A DNA stretch of 64,000 nucleotides from Membranihabitans maritimus (GTDB taxonomy: Bacteria; Bacteroidota; Bacteroidia; Chitinophagales; Saprospiraceae). Of this stretch, positions 19,431-28,893 are shown piece by piece (position 1 is the stretch's first letter; each line of letters starts with the position of its first letter). Below the pieces are notes generated by a model, which had not been told where the DNA came from, ran no database searches, and saw only the letters and a list, made by a program, of their open reading frames with translations. The translations under genes and the position numbers were made by a program. The DNA lies in contig NZ_JAJSLW010000008.1 of the NCBI RefSeq assembly GCF_021729145.1, forward strand, positions 1-64,000, in the 5' to 3' direction.

Positions 19431-19820
19431 CTACCACACTTTAAGGGAGTCATATATCTGAACTTTTGTCCACAAGTGTTCACTTTCTTCTTTGAATTTG
19501 TCATGAACGGGTTCTGTTTGATATTTATCCTGAGCTTCTTTATCGTCGAAGGAAACGATAAGACAGTAGGTGTAAGAATTGTCAACTACTTCACGAGGAG
19601 TATTAGCAGGAGTTCCTAAATATCGGGTCTTAATATACTTTGAGTTATCGATAAATTTTGTAATTGATTTTTCAAATGCAGCGCGGTCTTCTGCATTATC
19701 AGGATTTTTTAACCAAAAATAAACGGAATGTGTAAATGTACCTTGCATATTATCATTGGGTTCAATACATGAAAAAAATAAAATACCCGGCAAAATAAAT
19801 AAGAATATCCTTTTTTTCAT
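19431..19820 (-). CDS. Dabb-domain lipoprotein (stress-responsive A/B barrel)
   Basis: The 129-residue protein carries a lipobox (LFFSC, Cys 18) and then one dimeric alpha/beta-barrel module: FTHSVYFWLKNPDNAEDRAAFEKSI at the front and DSYTYCLIVSFDDKEAQDKYQTEPVHDKF-like segments behind. Dabb proteins dimerise into a small barrel, and some are cyclases or decarboxylases in plants and fungi; bacterial roles are mostly unknown. Lipidation implies a periplasm-facing membrane location. Confidence 0.82.
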   Translation of the reverse strand: MKKRIFLFILPGILFFSCIEPNDNMQGTFTHSVYFWLKNPDNAEDRAAFEKSITKFIDNSKYIKTRYLGTPANTPREVVDNSYTYCLIVSFDDKEAQDKYQTEPVHDKFKEESEHLWTKVQIYDSLKVW

Positions 19821-19981
19821 ACTAACTAATTACTAGAAAATAGGAGATAAAATTAAGGATATCTTACTGATTATAAAAATCAAACTCGTACTGATTTATT
19901 GCTATACTGTTATTTTTTGATACTATTTGGCAAAAAAAATTCCTTCTGGTGAATTGTTATTCCAATTTTTCCGGTCTAAGG

Positions 19982-20608
19982 TTAATACATGAGGAAAATA
20001 GCAATAAAATGGTTTATGGTACCCGCTGTTACAAATATATGCCAAATAGAATGAAAGTATGGCTGATGATCTTTTTTGTAGAAATATATACCCAGCGTAT
20101 AGGAGAGCCCCCCAGCGACTAGCAATAATAAAATGTTAATTGGTGTGTTTTTGAAGATGGGGACAATGACAAATATCAACATCCAACCAAGAAAGGCATA
20201 AAACCCAGTGCTTAGATTGTCAAATCTACCGGTAAACCATATCTTGGCAATAGCTCCCAGTGCTATTAATCCCCACATGGATATCAGGAATATGGTGGCG
20301 GTAGGGTGGCTTACATAATTGGTGATCACAGGTGTATAAGTACCTCCAATTAGAAAAAATATGCTGATATGGTCCAGGATCTTAAATATTTCTTTGCGTT
20401 TGGGATTGCGGGTGGCGTGATATGTAGTAGATGAAATGTAAGTAAAAATAATACCAAATAAAAAGGGAAGGATAGGCCAAAATTTCGGGAAGTCGTCGGA
20501 TAGTTTTGAAAAGAACAGGAAGGGTATTAATAATACAAAAAACAGAAAGGGAACTCCGTGAGTAATGGTATTAATACGTTCTTCTTTTTGAGTTTGAATC
20601 CTGTTCAT
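19982..20608 (-). CDS. Hemolysin III / PAQR family membrane protein
   Basis: The 208-residue protein has seven predicted membrane helices. It shows the PAQR/HlyIII metal-site pattern: Glu-containing start (EERINTITHG), S-TYHAT (first His), and a final HSIWHIFV with two His residues. Bacterial members are called hemolysin III from a single Bacillus protein, but many are probably membrane hydrolases or regulators of membrane fluidity. A TAGCTTTG -7 box lies at 20628-20621, immediately upstream of the start, implying a very short 5' UTR. Confidence 0.9.
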   Translation of the reverse strand: MNRIQTQKEERINTITHGVPFLFFVLLIPFLFFSKLSDDFPKFWPILPFLFGIIFTYISSTTYHATRNPKRKEIFKILDHISIFFLIGGTYTPVITNYVSHPTATIFLISMWGLIALGAIAKIWFTGRFDNLSTGFYAFLGWMLIFVIVPIFKNTPINILLLLVAGGLSYTLGIYFYKKDHQPYFHSIWHIFVTAGTINHFIAIFLMY

Positions 20609-20620
20609 AATATAAGGTTA

Positions 20621-20628
20621 CAAAGCTA
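20621..20628 (-). promoter_or_regulatory. Candidate -7 box for the HlyIII gene
   Basis: TAGCTTTG on the minus strand matches TAnnTTTG. It is 12 bases before the start codon, so the message would be almost leaderless. Confidence 0.35.
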
Positions 20629-20866
20629 TTGACTGTTAGTATTCGAATAATCTGGCGGGAAAATAGTTGCAAATTGTTGAAGTAATATTAAATTAATGTA
20701 GAATCAGTAAACCATTTAAGAGCAATTTAGTTTGTGTCAGTTTATATGAGCACAAATTTTACGGGGTTGTTCAAAATAAGGAAAAAGAATTAATCGATTT
20801 AAGCCATATCACTTAGGCTATTTATGAAGTTGAGTGATAGTTTACAATTTAGCAAAATAAAGAATT

Positions 20867-21823
20867 ATGAAAAATCTGACCTTTTTGAATGGAGATCAAA
20901 TGCCTGTTATTGGTTTAGGAACCTGGAAGTCTCAGCCGGGACAAGTTTTTAATGCAGTAAAGTATGCTGTCAGTGCTGGATATCGCCACATAGATTGTGC
21001 CGCAATTTATGGTAATGAAAAAGAGATTGGTGAAGCCATTTCCGAATTAATTCGAGATGGAGTCGTTGGGCGTGAAGAATTATGGATTACTTCAAAATTA
21101 TGGAATGATAGTCATAGGAATGATCAGGTCGAAGATGCTTTAAAAAACACGTTGGTTGATTTACAACTTGATTATTTGGATTTATATCTGATTCATTGGC
21201 CGGTAGCTATCAAAAACGGTATAGGTTTTCCCAAAAGTGGCGCGGACTTTATTTCCTTAAAAGAAATTCCCCTGGAAGAAACCTGGAGTGCAATGCTGAA
21301 AATGAGAGATATGGGAATTATTAAGCACGCGGGAGTTTCAAATTTTAATTCCAAAAAAATCAACCATTTAATTTCTGTTACCGGGGCTGTTCCCGAAGTT
21401 AACCAGATAGAATTACATCCCTATTTACAACAAACAGAGTTGGTTGATTTTTGCAAAGAAAAGAACGTACACGTAACCGCCTATTCTCCATTGGGAAGTG
21501 CGGATCGCCCTACGGCCAATAGAGACCAGAGACCCATATTGCTTGAAAATCAGGTAGTGGTTGATATTGCAAGTCACAAAGGTGTTTCACCAGCACAAAT
21601 TTTAATCGCATTTGCTGTGCAACGTGGAATATCAGTTATCCCTAAATCTGTAACCCCATCGCGAATTAAACAGAATTTCGAAGCCAAAGATATTACTTTA
21701 AGTCCTTCAGAGATGGAAGCTTTGTATGGAATGGATGAGGGGATGCGATATATAGATGGTACTACATGGACGATAGAAAGATCGCCGAATACTCTGGAAA
21801 GTCTTTGGGAAGGTGAATATTAA
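20867..21823 (+). CDS. Aldo/keto reductase
   Basis: The 318-residue TIM-barrel NAD(P)H oxidoreductase has all the expected signatures. GYRHIDCAAIYGNEKEIG holds the catalytic Asp and Tyr, WITSKLWN the catalytic Lys, and YLIHWPV the catalytic His. The cofactor-binding end is SVIPKSVTPSRIKQNFEA. It most resembles the AKR1-5 aldehyde/ketone reductases. It is followed after 111 bases by an MFS exporter on the same strand. Confidence 0.95.
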   Translation: MKNLTFLNGDQMPVIGLGTWKSQPGQVFNAVKYAVSAGYRHIDCAAIYGNEKEIGEAISELIRDGVVGREELWITSKLWNDSHRNDQVEDALKNTLVDLQLDYLDLYLIHWPVAIKNGIGFPKSGADFISLKEIPLEETWSAMLKMRDMGIIKHAGVSNFNSKKINHLISVTGAVPEVNQIELHPYLQQTELVDFCKEKNVHVTAYSPLGSADRPTANRDQRPILLENQVVVDIASHKGVSPAQILIAFAVQRGISVIPKSVTPSRIKQNFEAKDITLSPSEMEALYGMDEGMRYIDGTTWTIERSPNTLESLWEGEY

Positions 21824-21934
21824 TTCTGCAAATCAGTAAAACGCTTTTTATTGTATTTGATCTTTTTGGCCTATTGTTCATCATCATTAGGCCCGTAGGT
21901 AATGTATTTACAGTCTATTTTTAAATATAATTTG

Positions 21935-23167
21935 ATGGGAGATGAAAAAAGAAATAGTACACTTGGATTGATATTGATTTTGGGTTCCATGGCTGCCATT
22001 GGCCCATTGAGTATCGATATGTATTTACCTGCTTTTAATGATATTGCTTTGGGGTTGAATACTGACAAAACGCAGGTGGGATATACATTGACCAGTTATT
22101 TTATTGGGATAGGAATTGGGCAATTGCTTTTTGGTCCCTTGACGGATCGCTATGGGAGAAAATGGCCCACAGTGATAGGCCTTGGGGTATTTCTGATATC
22201 CGCCTTCGCTATTTACAATACTCCCAATATAGAATTCTTTATTGGGATCCGGGTGTTAATGGCTTTGGGTGGGTGTATAGGTATGATTACCAGCAAGGCA
22301 ATTGTGCGAGATCTGTTCCCGCCGGAAGACACGGCAAAAGTATTTTCTTTTTTAATGCTGGTGATGGGAATCGCCCCGGTAATTGCACCTACTATCGGAG
22401 GGTTTATGGTGGCTTCCTTTGGGTGGCGATCAATTTTTTTATTATTGACTATTTATTCTTTAATTATTTTTTTCTCTGTAACTTTTTTATTGAAAGAAAG
22501 TAAAGGAGTTGACCCTACCGTCTCTTTGAAACCGTTAGCTGTAGCGAAGGACTATAGGACTGTTTTTTTAAACTCCTGGTTTTTGCGGTATAGTATGGCA
22601 GGGTCCCTGGCATATGCTGGAATGTTCGCTTACATAAGTGGTGCTTCATTTATCTATATGGATGTTTTTGGTTTGTCGCAACAGCAATTCGGGTGGACGT
22701 TTGGTCTTAATGCAGGAGGCTACATAGGGGGTGCACAAATTAATCGCCTCTTCTTGAAACGTTGGTCAAGTTCGTTGGTATGTAAGAGAACGATGTTATT
22801 ACAGTCAATGGTAGCTGTAATTATGGTCATTTCTTTTTTTATACCGGTATTGTCAAAGGGGATAACGATTGCCGGGATTTGGATTTATTTATTTTGTCTC
22901 GGTTTTATCACCCCAAATACCACTGCTCAAGCATTGGCTCCATTTGAAAAGCTGGCTGGAACAGCATCCGCTTTAATCGGAGGTATTCAAATGCTCGCCG
23001 GCGCATTAATTACGGGGCTGGTGAGTGTATTACTATCTGTGAATGGAACCATTTTTCCAATTATTTTGGTAATGACTATTTGTTCCATAATTGGAATGAT
23101 ACTGTTGAATCTGGGTATGAAAAGCATTAGACGTCTTAAAAAAGTTTCGACTGTGTTCCATTTCTAA
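21935..23167 (+). CDS. Bcr/CflA family MFS drug exporter
   Basis: This is a 12-helix major facilitator transporter of the Bcr/CflA subfamily, drug:H+ antiporters in the inner membrane. Marker stretches are GPLSIDMYLPAFNDIA in helix 1, the loop motif GPLTDRYGRKWP, and the antiporter motif C-like VMGIAPVIAPTIGGFM in helix 5. I chose the ATG at 21935 (MGDEKRNS) because it aligns with usual Bcr starts; an in-frame ATG at 21902 would add 11 residues. Confidence 0.92.
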   Translation: MGDEKRNSTLGLILILGSMAAIGPLSIDMYLPAFNDIALGLNTDKTQVGYTLTSYFIGIGIGQLLFGPLTDRYGRKWPTVIGLGVFLISAFAIYNTPNIEFFIGIRVLMALGGCIGMITSKAIVRDLFPPEDTAKVFSFLMLVMGIAPVIAPTIGGFMVASFGWRSIFLLLTIYSLIIFFSVTFLLKESKGVDPTVSLKPLAVAKDYRTVFLNSWFLRYSMAGSLAYAGMFAYISGASFIYMDVFGLSQQQFGWTFGLNAGGYIGGAQINRLFLKRWSSSLVCKRTMLLQSMVAVIMVISFFIPVLSKGITIAGIWIYLFCLGFITPNTTAQALAPFEKLAGTASALIGGIQMLAGALITGLVSVLLSVNGTIFPIILVMTICSIIGMILLNLGMKSIRRLKKVSTVFHF

Positions 23168-23529
23168 TTTTTATTTGTTTTCCTCCCATTTTACATCTGA
23201 AATTATAGTTATTCTTTGGGGCAGGCTGTCAACTCTTTATGAGTCCAGTTGGAATTATTCCTTTCATAATTAAGTAGTGTTTGCGCATACACTAAAGCTA
23301 TAATTTTTTCTATATTTACCTGCCGTCGTTCTTTATGATTGAAGAATTTTAGTTCAAAAAGAAAATAGAGTTAATTTTTTTCGTTAGTATAGACAATATT
23401 TTCAGATGGAATAATTTATCCAGGTCCAGAGAATTTATCCATTAGATTATTTTTAAATGGGAGTAATATTACCGGTTCTTTGGTCAATGGGATAACAACA
23501 AATAACGATACTGTGCAATATAATTTATT
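23168..23529. other. Intergenic region ahead of the Gfo/Idh/MocA gene
   Basis: These 362 AT-rich bases contain no supported gene, hairpin terminator or clear promoter box. A recognisable regulatory motif was not seen. Confidence 0.4.
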
Positions 23530-24789
23530 ATGAAAAAAGAAAGCAGGAGAAATTTTTTAAAAAAATCAGGGGTAGCCGTTGCCGGTTTCTATATTGTTCC
23601 GAGACATGTACTCGGAGGGAAGAATTTTACCCCCCCTTCGGATCAATTGACGAAAGGAGTGATTGGTGTAGGGGCTATGGGTCGGGGACATCTCAATTAT
23701 GAAGGGAGGACAATTGCAATCTGTGACGTTGATTCAGGTCATATCCAACAAGCGCTGGAAATAACAGGTAATGGAATCACTACATATTCTGATTTTAGGG
23801 AATTATTGCAAAATGATGATATAGATGTAGTTCATATAGCCACTCCTCCCCATTGGCATGGTTTGATGGCAGTGGAAGCGGCAAAAGCAGGTAAGGATAT
23901 TTGGTGTGAAAAGCCAATGACCCGTACGATTGGAGAAGGCCAGGCAGTAGTTGATGCTGTAAACAGGCATGATAGAATGTTTAGGTTAAATACCTGGTTT
24001 CGATTTCGTGCCGGATTCTATGGAATGGGTGTGCCTGTCGAGCCAATTAAAAAACTTGTTGAAAACCGCGTTTTTGGGTGGCCTTTAAAAGTGACGATAA
24101 GTGGGACAACTGGATTTAATTGGAAATTTTATTGGAGTGGAAAAACCAATTTGGAGCCGCAGCCAGTTCCGGAGGAGTTGGATTACGATATGTGGCTGGG
24201 ACCAGCACCGTACAAACCGTATAATGCAGATAGGGTACACTTGAACTTCCGGGGTTATTGGGATTATGACGGAGGAGGACTGGGAGATATGGGACAACAC
24301 TATATGGATCCGGTTCAGTATTTGTTGGAAAAAGATCATACGAATCCTATAAGTGTAGAGGTGGATGCTCCTCAACAACATCCGGAGGCAGTGAGTACAT
24401 GGAGGAGAATAACATATACTTATGACGATGGTTGTCAAATTATTTTGGACGGAGAAAATAAAGACAAGGATGCGGTATTTATTGAAGGTCCTGACGGTAC
24501 ACTCAACAAAGGAATGCAATCATCTATCCCTAATATTCACAAATTAATAGACAGCTTGCCGGCTCCTATTCCTCAGATAGAAACATTTAGTGAATCCGTT
24601 CGTACCCGACAAAAGTTTGCCCTTAATGAAATGAATGGTCACCGGAGTTGTAATCTAATAAATATGGGTAAAATAGCACTTCGGTTAGGACGGAATCTGA
24701 AATTTGATCCGGAGAACCAGGTGTTTATTAATGATGAAGGAGCAAATAAATTGATTCACCAACCGATGAGAGGTCATTGGTCAATTTAA
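23530..24789 (+). CDS. Exported Gfo/Idh/MocA family oxidoreductase (Tat signal)
   Basis: The 419-residue protein starts with a twin-arginine signal (SRRNFLKKSG, Arg 6-7), so it is probably exported folded with its nucleotide cofactor. A Rossmann start GVIGVGAMGRGHL and the family motif CEKPMTR with its catalytic Lys follow. The C-terminal half has the substrate-binding sheet (GGGLGDMGQHYMDPVQYLL). In Bacteroidota such secreted enzymes oxidise sugars or cyclitols, often next to DUF1080 proteins, and the next gene here is one. The start of the next gene lies 5 bases after the stop, indicating an operon. Confidence 0.93.
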   Translation: MKKESRRNFLKKSGVAVAGFYIVPRHVLGGKNFTPPSDQLTKGVIGVGAMGRGHLNYEGRTIAICDVDSGHIQQALEITGNGITTYSDFRELLQNDDIDVVHIATPPHWHGLMAVEAAKAGKDIWCEKPMTRTIGEGQAVVDAVNRHDRMFRLNTWFRFRAGFYGMGVPVEPIKKLVENRVFGWPLKVTISGTTGFNWKFYWSGKTNLEPQPVPEELDYDMWLGPAPYKPYNADRVHLNFRGYWDYDGGGLGDMGQHYMDPVQYLLEKDHTNPISVEVDAPQQHPEAVSTWRRITYTYDDGCQIILDGENKDKDAVFIEGPDGTLNKGMQSSIPNIHKLIDSLPAPIPQIETFSESVRTRQKFALNEMNGHRSCNLINMGKIALRLGRNLKFDPENQVFINDEGANKLIHQPMRGHWSI

Positions 24790-24794
24790 AAATA

Positions 24795-27700
24795 ATGAGA
24801 AGTACTACGAGTTTTAGAAATATATCTATTCTTTTATTTATAGTCTCAATGTTCCATGGGCTTGAAGCTCAGGACAATCGAACATTCGAGACGAAGGTAG
24901 CAGATGCACTAAATGTCTTACCAGCGGAAAATTTTGATACCTACACGGAAACCACCAAAGGTCTTATCAATTTAGGACCTGATGTAGTAGCCGAATTGGC
25001 GCAATTATATAACGCAAGTTCCGGAGATGAAAAAGCTAAACTGGAGTATGCTTTTTCGGGAATTGGGAAATACTTATCTTCTGCTTCCAATGCCGTTCAA
25101 CTTACTTTTTCGGATGCTTTTATTGTTGCAATAGATGAAAGTAATGACAATGATTTGATGGATATATTGTTGGAAGAATTAATGTATTTTATACCTGGTG
25201 AAAAGGTCATGGATTTACAACCATTTATTTCCAGGCCAGAACAACAGATGAGAGTATTGGATATTCTCGAGTATCATCCCGGGAAAGAAGTGGGGACTTT
25301 GATTTATGAATCTATGGATCAGTTAGGTAATCGGAGTAAATACAAGGCCTATAAAATTTTATCAGATCCCAGCTTTGGACAAGCGACTAATGTACTCACG
25401 GCGCGCGGAGCTTCGTCCAGCACGGATCTTGGGAAGGTAATTATGAACGGAATGGCTGAAACAGGTGATCAAAAGTATTATAACTTTTTTAAAGAATTAT
25501 CAGAAGGGATGCCCGATGATTTCTCTGTTGATGCTATTTTGAAATATTCTGAAAATGCCGCTAAAGAGGGTAACGGTGCCCAGGCATTTTCCCTATTGGA
25601 GTCTATTTTTAATTCAAATGATGCGTCTACTGAGTTTAAGGCATTGGCATTGAAAGAGCTAGTTGCTGTAGATGCTGCAAAATCGATCGAACTTATCAAA
25701 AAGGCTCTTCATTCCGAGGACGAGAATATAGCTGTGGCGGCTGCTCATAGTTTGGCGAATCTCGATAAAAATTATTGGAATGCATTAGGAGAGACTCTTG
25801 GAAGAGCGCATCCTATGGCCCAGGCCACGGGACTGCGGATATTATCGAGAAAAGGTTGGATTGGTACTTCAGATCTGGCAACAGCTTTATTAAGTATTGC
25901 GGAAGATAATGTAAAAGAAGAAGCCATAAAGGCTCTGGCAGTGGCAAAAGGATTGGATGTACAGGATCAGATATTAGAATTTATAAAAAATAATTCAGAT
26001 GAACGTTTACTTAATGCCGGTGTTGTGGCATTGAAAATGGCTACTGGCACAGATAATGTCAAAAATATTGTCCAAAGCTTATCATCTTTTGATTCAACCA
26101 AACAAGCTTTACTTTTACCTGTAATTGGAATGCGAGGAAATCAAGGTGACTTCAATACGGTCTATGATATTGCACAGTCCTCTTCTGGCAATTTACAATC
26201 AAGTGCACTATCCGCACTGGCAAAATTGGGTAGTGATACCGAGGTATCGAGAATGATTGATCTATTAAAATTTTTGGAAGGTGAAAATCTCAAAGTAGGG
26301 CAATCTTCTCTTGAGCAAATGTTGAGTAGTAGTGAGTCAGACCGTTGGGCTATTAACCTGGAGACGGCGATTGATAGTGAGGAAAATACGAGATTTATCC
26401 CCTTCATTACGTATTTGGAGGAATCAAAAGCCCGTTCTATGGCGAAGAAAATTCTCCATGGAGATAATGTAGTCAATCAAAATTTATTATTGAACAGAAT
26501 ATCATCATGGAGAGATGATGGATTAATTGACGATATAATTCCTTTACTGGATAATGCAGCTACTCATAAATCTGCTTTTAAAGCCTTGTTAGAAACTATC
26601 GAGGATTCCGAATGGCCGGTTGCAAAAAAATTACTTTATTTTAAAAAATACTGTAATAAAGCTGTACTACCGGATGAGAAAATTATGGCAATTCAAAAGA
26701 TGGGCTCGTTTAAAGATTTCTATGCTTTGGTCCTGGTAGGCGAGTATTTGGATTCAAAATATTCAAGAATTCAAAATGCTGCTGCTATGGCTGTGATGTC
26801 AATAGTTATGCCTGGCCCCCAGAACAATGATGGAATGACCGGAGAAGTGGCCATCAATCTTTTGAAAAATGCACGTGATATTGTTACCGGAAATGATGCA
26901 AGCTATTTTAAAGAAAATATAGATACCTATATTGAATCCATTCCGGAGGATGTCGCTGAAGGATTTGTTCCAATGTTCAATGGTCAAGACCTTTCGGGCT
27001 GGCATGGATTTGTAGAGAACCCTATCAAATTGAAAGAAATGTCACAAAGTGAGTTGGAATCGAAGATGGAGGAAGCCAACCAAAAGATGAAGGAACATTG
27101 GTGGGTTGAAAATGGGGAAATTCGCTTCAAAGGAAATGGTAAGAACCTGGTGTCAGATAAAAATTACCGAAATTTCGTTATGCTTGTAGATTGGCAAATT
27201 GATAAAGAAGGTGATAGCGGTATTTATTTGCGTGGCACTCCACAGGTACAAATATGGGATACGGCCAGAGTAGATGTCGGGGCTCAGGTGGGGTCCGGGG
27301 GACTCTATAATAATAAAGAACATGAGAGTAAACCTTCTAAGTTAGCTGACCTGGCCATTGGGGACTGGAATCATATGAAGATTGAAATGATGGGTGAAAA
27401 GGTTTCGGTTTGGTTAAACGGTGAATTGGTAGTAGATAATGTGGTGATGGAAAATTACTGGGATCGGTCCATCCCAATTTTCCCTACGGGCCCTATTGAA
27501 TTGCAAGCTCATGGAACAAATATTGGATTTAAGAATATTTTTATCAATGAAATTCCTTCCGGGGAGGATTTGTTGAGTGATGAAGAAAGAAGTGCAGGCT
27601 TTGAACCGATTTTTAACGGGTATAACCTCGATGGATGGGTTGGGAACAAATCGCAGTATACGGTCGAGAATGGGATGATAGTAGTAGATCCTGCAGCGAG

Positions 27701-28172
27701 TGGTAGTCACGGAAATTTATTTACTGAACAAGAATACGAAGACTTTCACTTTAAGTTTGAATTTCAATTGACACCTGGTGCCAATAATGGTTTGGGCATT
27801 CATGCACCGTTAGAAGGAAATGCTGCCTATGATGGCAAAGAAATTCAGATTTTAGATAATACGGCCAGTATCTATGCTAATCTTGAGCCGTACCAGTATC
27901 ATGGCTCCCTGTATGGTATCGCACCTGCAAAGCGGGGCTATTTAAAGCCCGTAGGAGAATGGAACGAGGAAGAGGTTGTTATTCAGGATGGGCGATATAA
28001 AGTTGTTCTAAATGGGACCGTTATTCTGGATGTTGATCTGAAAGAAGTAACCAAAGGAGGTACTATGGATGGAAAAAAACACAAAGGTATTCGAAAAGAC
28101 AAAGGCCACCTGGGATTTCTTGGCCATGGGTCAGAAGTGAAATTTAGAAATTTGCGGTTGAAAGAGCTATAG
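24795..28172 (+). CDS. Secreted HEAT-repeat protein with two C-terminal DUF1080 domains
   Basis: The start at ATG 24795 gives a Sec signal (FRNISILLFIVSMFHGLEAQ); an upstream TTG at 24777 would add six residues. Residues about 30-715 are helical HEAT-like repeats (e.g. ALALKELVAVDAAKSIELIKKAL, ENIAVAAAHSLANL). Two DUF1080/3-keto-disaccharide hydrolase modules follow: one from FVPMFNGQDLSGWHG to GFKNIFINEI, another from FEPIFNGYNLDGWVG to FRNLRLKEL. DUF1080 members are concanavalin-like folds, some shown to cleave 3-keto-glycosides. Together with the preceding exported dehydrogenase this suggests an oxidise-then-cleave sugar route in the periplasm (inference). The tandem arrangement on a HEAT scaffold is unusual. 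Confidence 0.87.
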   Translation: MRSTTSFRNISILLFIVSMFHGLEAQDNRTFETKVADALNVLPAENFDTYTETTKGLINLGPDVVAELAQLYNASSGDEKAKLEYAFSGIGKYLSSASNAVQLTFSDAFIVAIDESNDNDLMDILLEELMYFIPGEKVMDLQPFISRPEQQMRVLDILEYHPGKEVGTLIYESMDQLGNRSKYKAYKILSDPSFGQATNVLTARGASSSTDLGKVIMNGMAETGDQKYYNFFKELSEGMPDDFSVDAILKYSENAAKEGNGAQAFSLLESIFNSNDASTEFKALALKELVAVDAAKSIELIKKALHSEDENIAVAAAHSLANLDKNYWNALGETLGRAHPMAQATGLRILSRKGWIGTSDLATALLSIAEDNVKEEAIKALAVAKGLDVQDQILEFIKNNSDERLLNAGVVALKMATGTDNVKNIVQSLSSFDSTKQALLLPVIGMRGNQGDFNTVYDIAQSSSGNLQSSALSALAKLGSDTEVSRMIDLLKFLEGENLKVGQSSLEQMLSSSESDRWAINLETAIDSEENTRFIPFITYLEESKARSMAKKILHGDNVVNQNLLLNRISSWRDDGLIDDIIPLLDNAATHKSAFKALLETIEDSEWPVAKKLLYFKKYCNKAVLPDEKIMAIQKMGSFKDFYALVLVGEYLDSKYSRIQNAAAMAVMSIVMPGPQNNDGMTGEVAINLLKNARDIVTGNDASYFKENIDTYIESIPEDVAEGFVPMFNGQDLSGWHGFVENPIKLKEMSQSELESKMEEANQKMKEHWWVENGEIRFKGNGKNLVSDKNYRNFVMLVDWQIDKEGDSGIYLRGTPQVQIWDTARVDVGAQVGSGGLYNNKEHESKPSKLADLAIGDWNHMKIEMMGEKVSVWLNGELVVDNVVMENYWDRSIPIFPTGPIELQAHGTNIGFKNIFINEIPSGEDLLSDEERSAGFEPIFNGYNLDGWVGNKSQYTVENGMIVVDPAASGSHGNLFTEQEYEDFHFKFEFQLTPGANNGLGIHAPLEGNAAYDGKEIQILDNTASIYANLEPYQYHGSLYGIAPAKRGYLKPVGEWNEEEVVIQDGRYKVVLNGTVILDVDLKEVTKGGTMDGKKHKGIRKDKGHLGFLGHGSEVKFRNLRLKEL

Positions 28173-28893
28173 AATCTGTGTGAAATTTAAATAACCCGAG
28201 TTCGAAGCGTTTTTAGGATTCAGAGCACTTGACAAAATTATGGTTCGACTAAAAGGAGTATAGACTATTTAGAGTTTCTTTTTGGAAGAAGGTAGCTGTT
28301 TACAATGGGGTATTCTATATGATAAATTCCCAGGCTTGGATCGAGAAAGTGAATCCACTATGTTCCCTTCCTTTTGATTTATCCGATAAAGCAAAAAGAA
28401 TCTGCCACCGAAAAGCGGGGCAATCGTTGTATATTCTCATTCCATTACCTCTGAACTAATATAATAATTCGTCGAATTCAGGCGAAATATGAATTATTTG
28501 ACAAAGTTTTTCAAAATTACTTTGATTAAGGGATGCCAAGCTTTTGGCTCCCTTTTATTGCCGGCCTTTACTTTATTCGCCATTCTTTGATGAATTCTAT
28601 TTATCTCTACTCCTTAGAGAAGCGAATACTAATGACACGGGTATATACAAAAAAATATTTATTATTGATAATTTTAATTCGTTTTTAATATTTATGTGTA
28701 AGTAATTGATTATTAAATATGTATATTAGTTATGTTAATAAAATATAAAGTTATTAACAGCTCGGAAAAAATGATTTTTATGTTATGATTTTTTTTAATA
28801 AGTTGTGTAAAGAAAATTGTACAATGTGATTTTCTGCTTTCCATGTGAACATTATTTTATCCAATTCGATTACTTTCTTACTAAAGATAAATC
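28173..28893. other. Long AT-rich intergenic region upstream of nrdJ
   Basis: This 721-base gap is the longest gene-free stretch. Its right half (about 28640-28820) is extremely AT-rich, with repeated TTATTAAT-like words. No TTATCCACA-type DnaA box, NrdR box pair or convincing cobalamin riboswitch core was found. A cobalamin switch would have been expected before a B12-dependent enzyme or transporter; see rejected items. Confidence 0.5.

Noticed and set aside
28200-28250. tRNA-like GTTCGA words (GAGTTCGAAG, GGTTCGACTA)
   Set aside because: No cloverleaf can be drawn around them: acceptor and anticodon arms are missing.
28340-28430. Possible cobalamin riboswitch before nrdJ (AAAGTGAATCCAC and CTGCCACC fragments)
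   Set aside because: The fragments recall GTGAAAATCC and the B12 box but lack the GCCCCCGC core and the right spacing, and they are about 470 bases from nrdJ.
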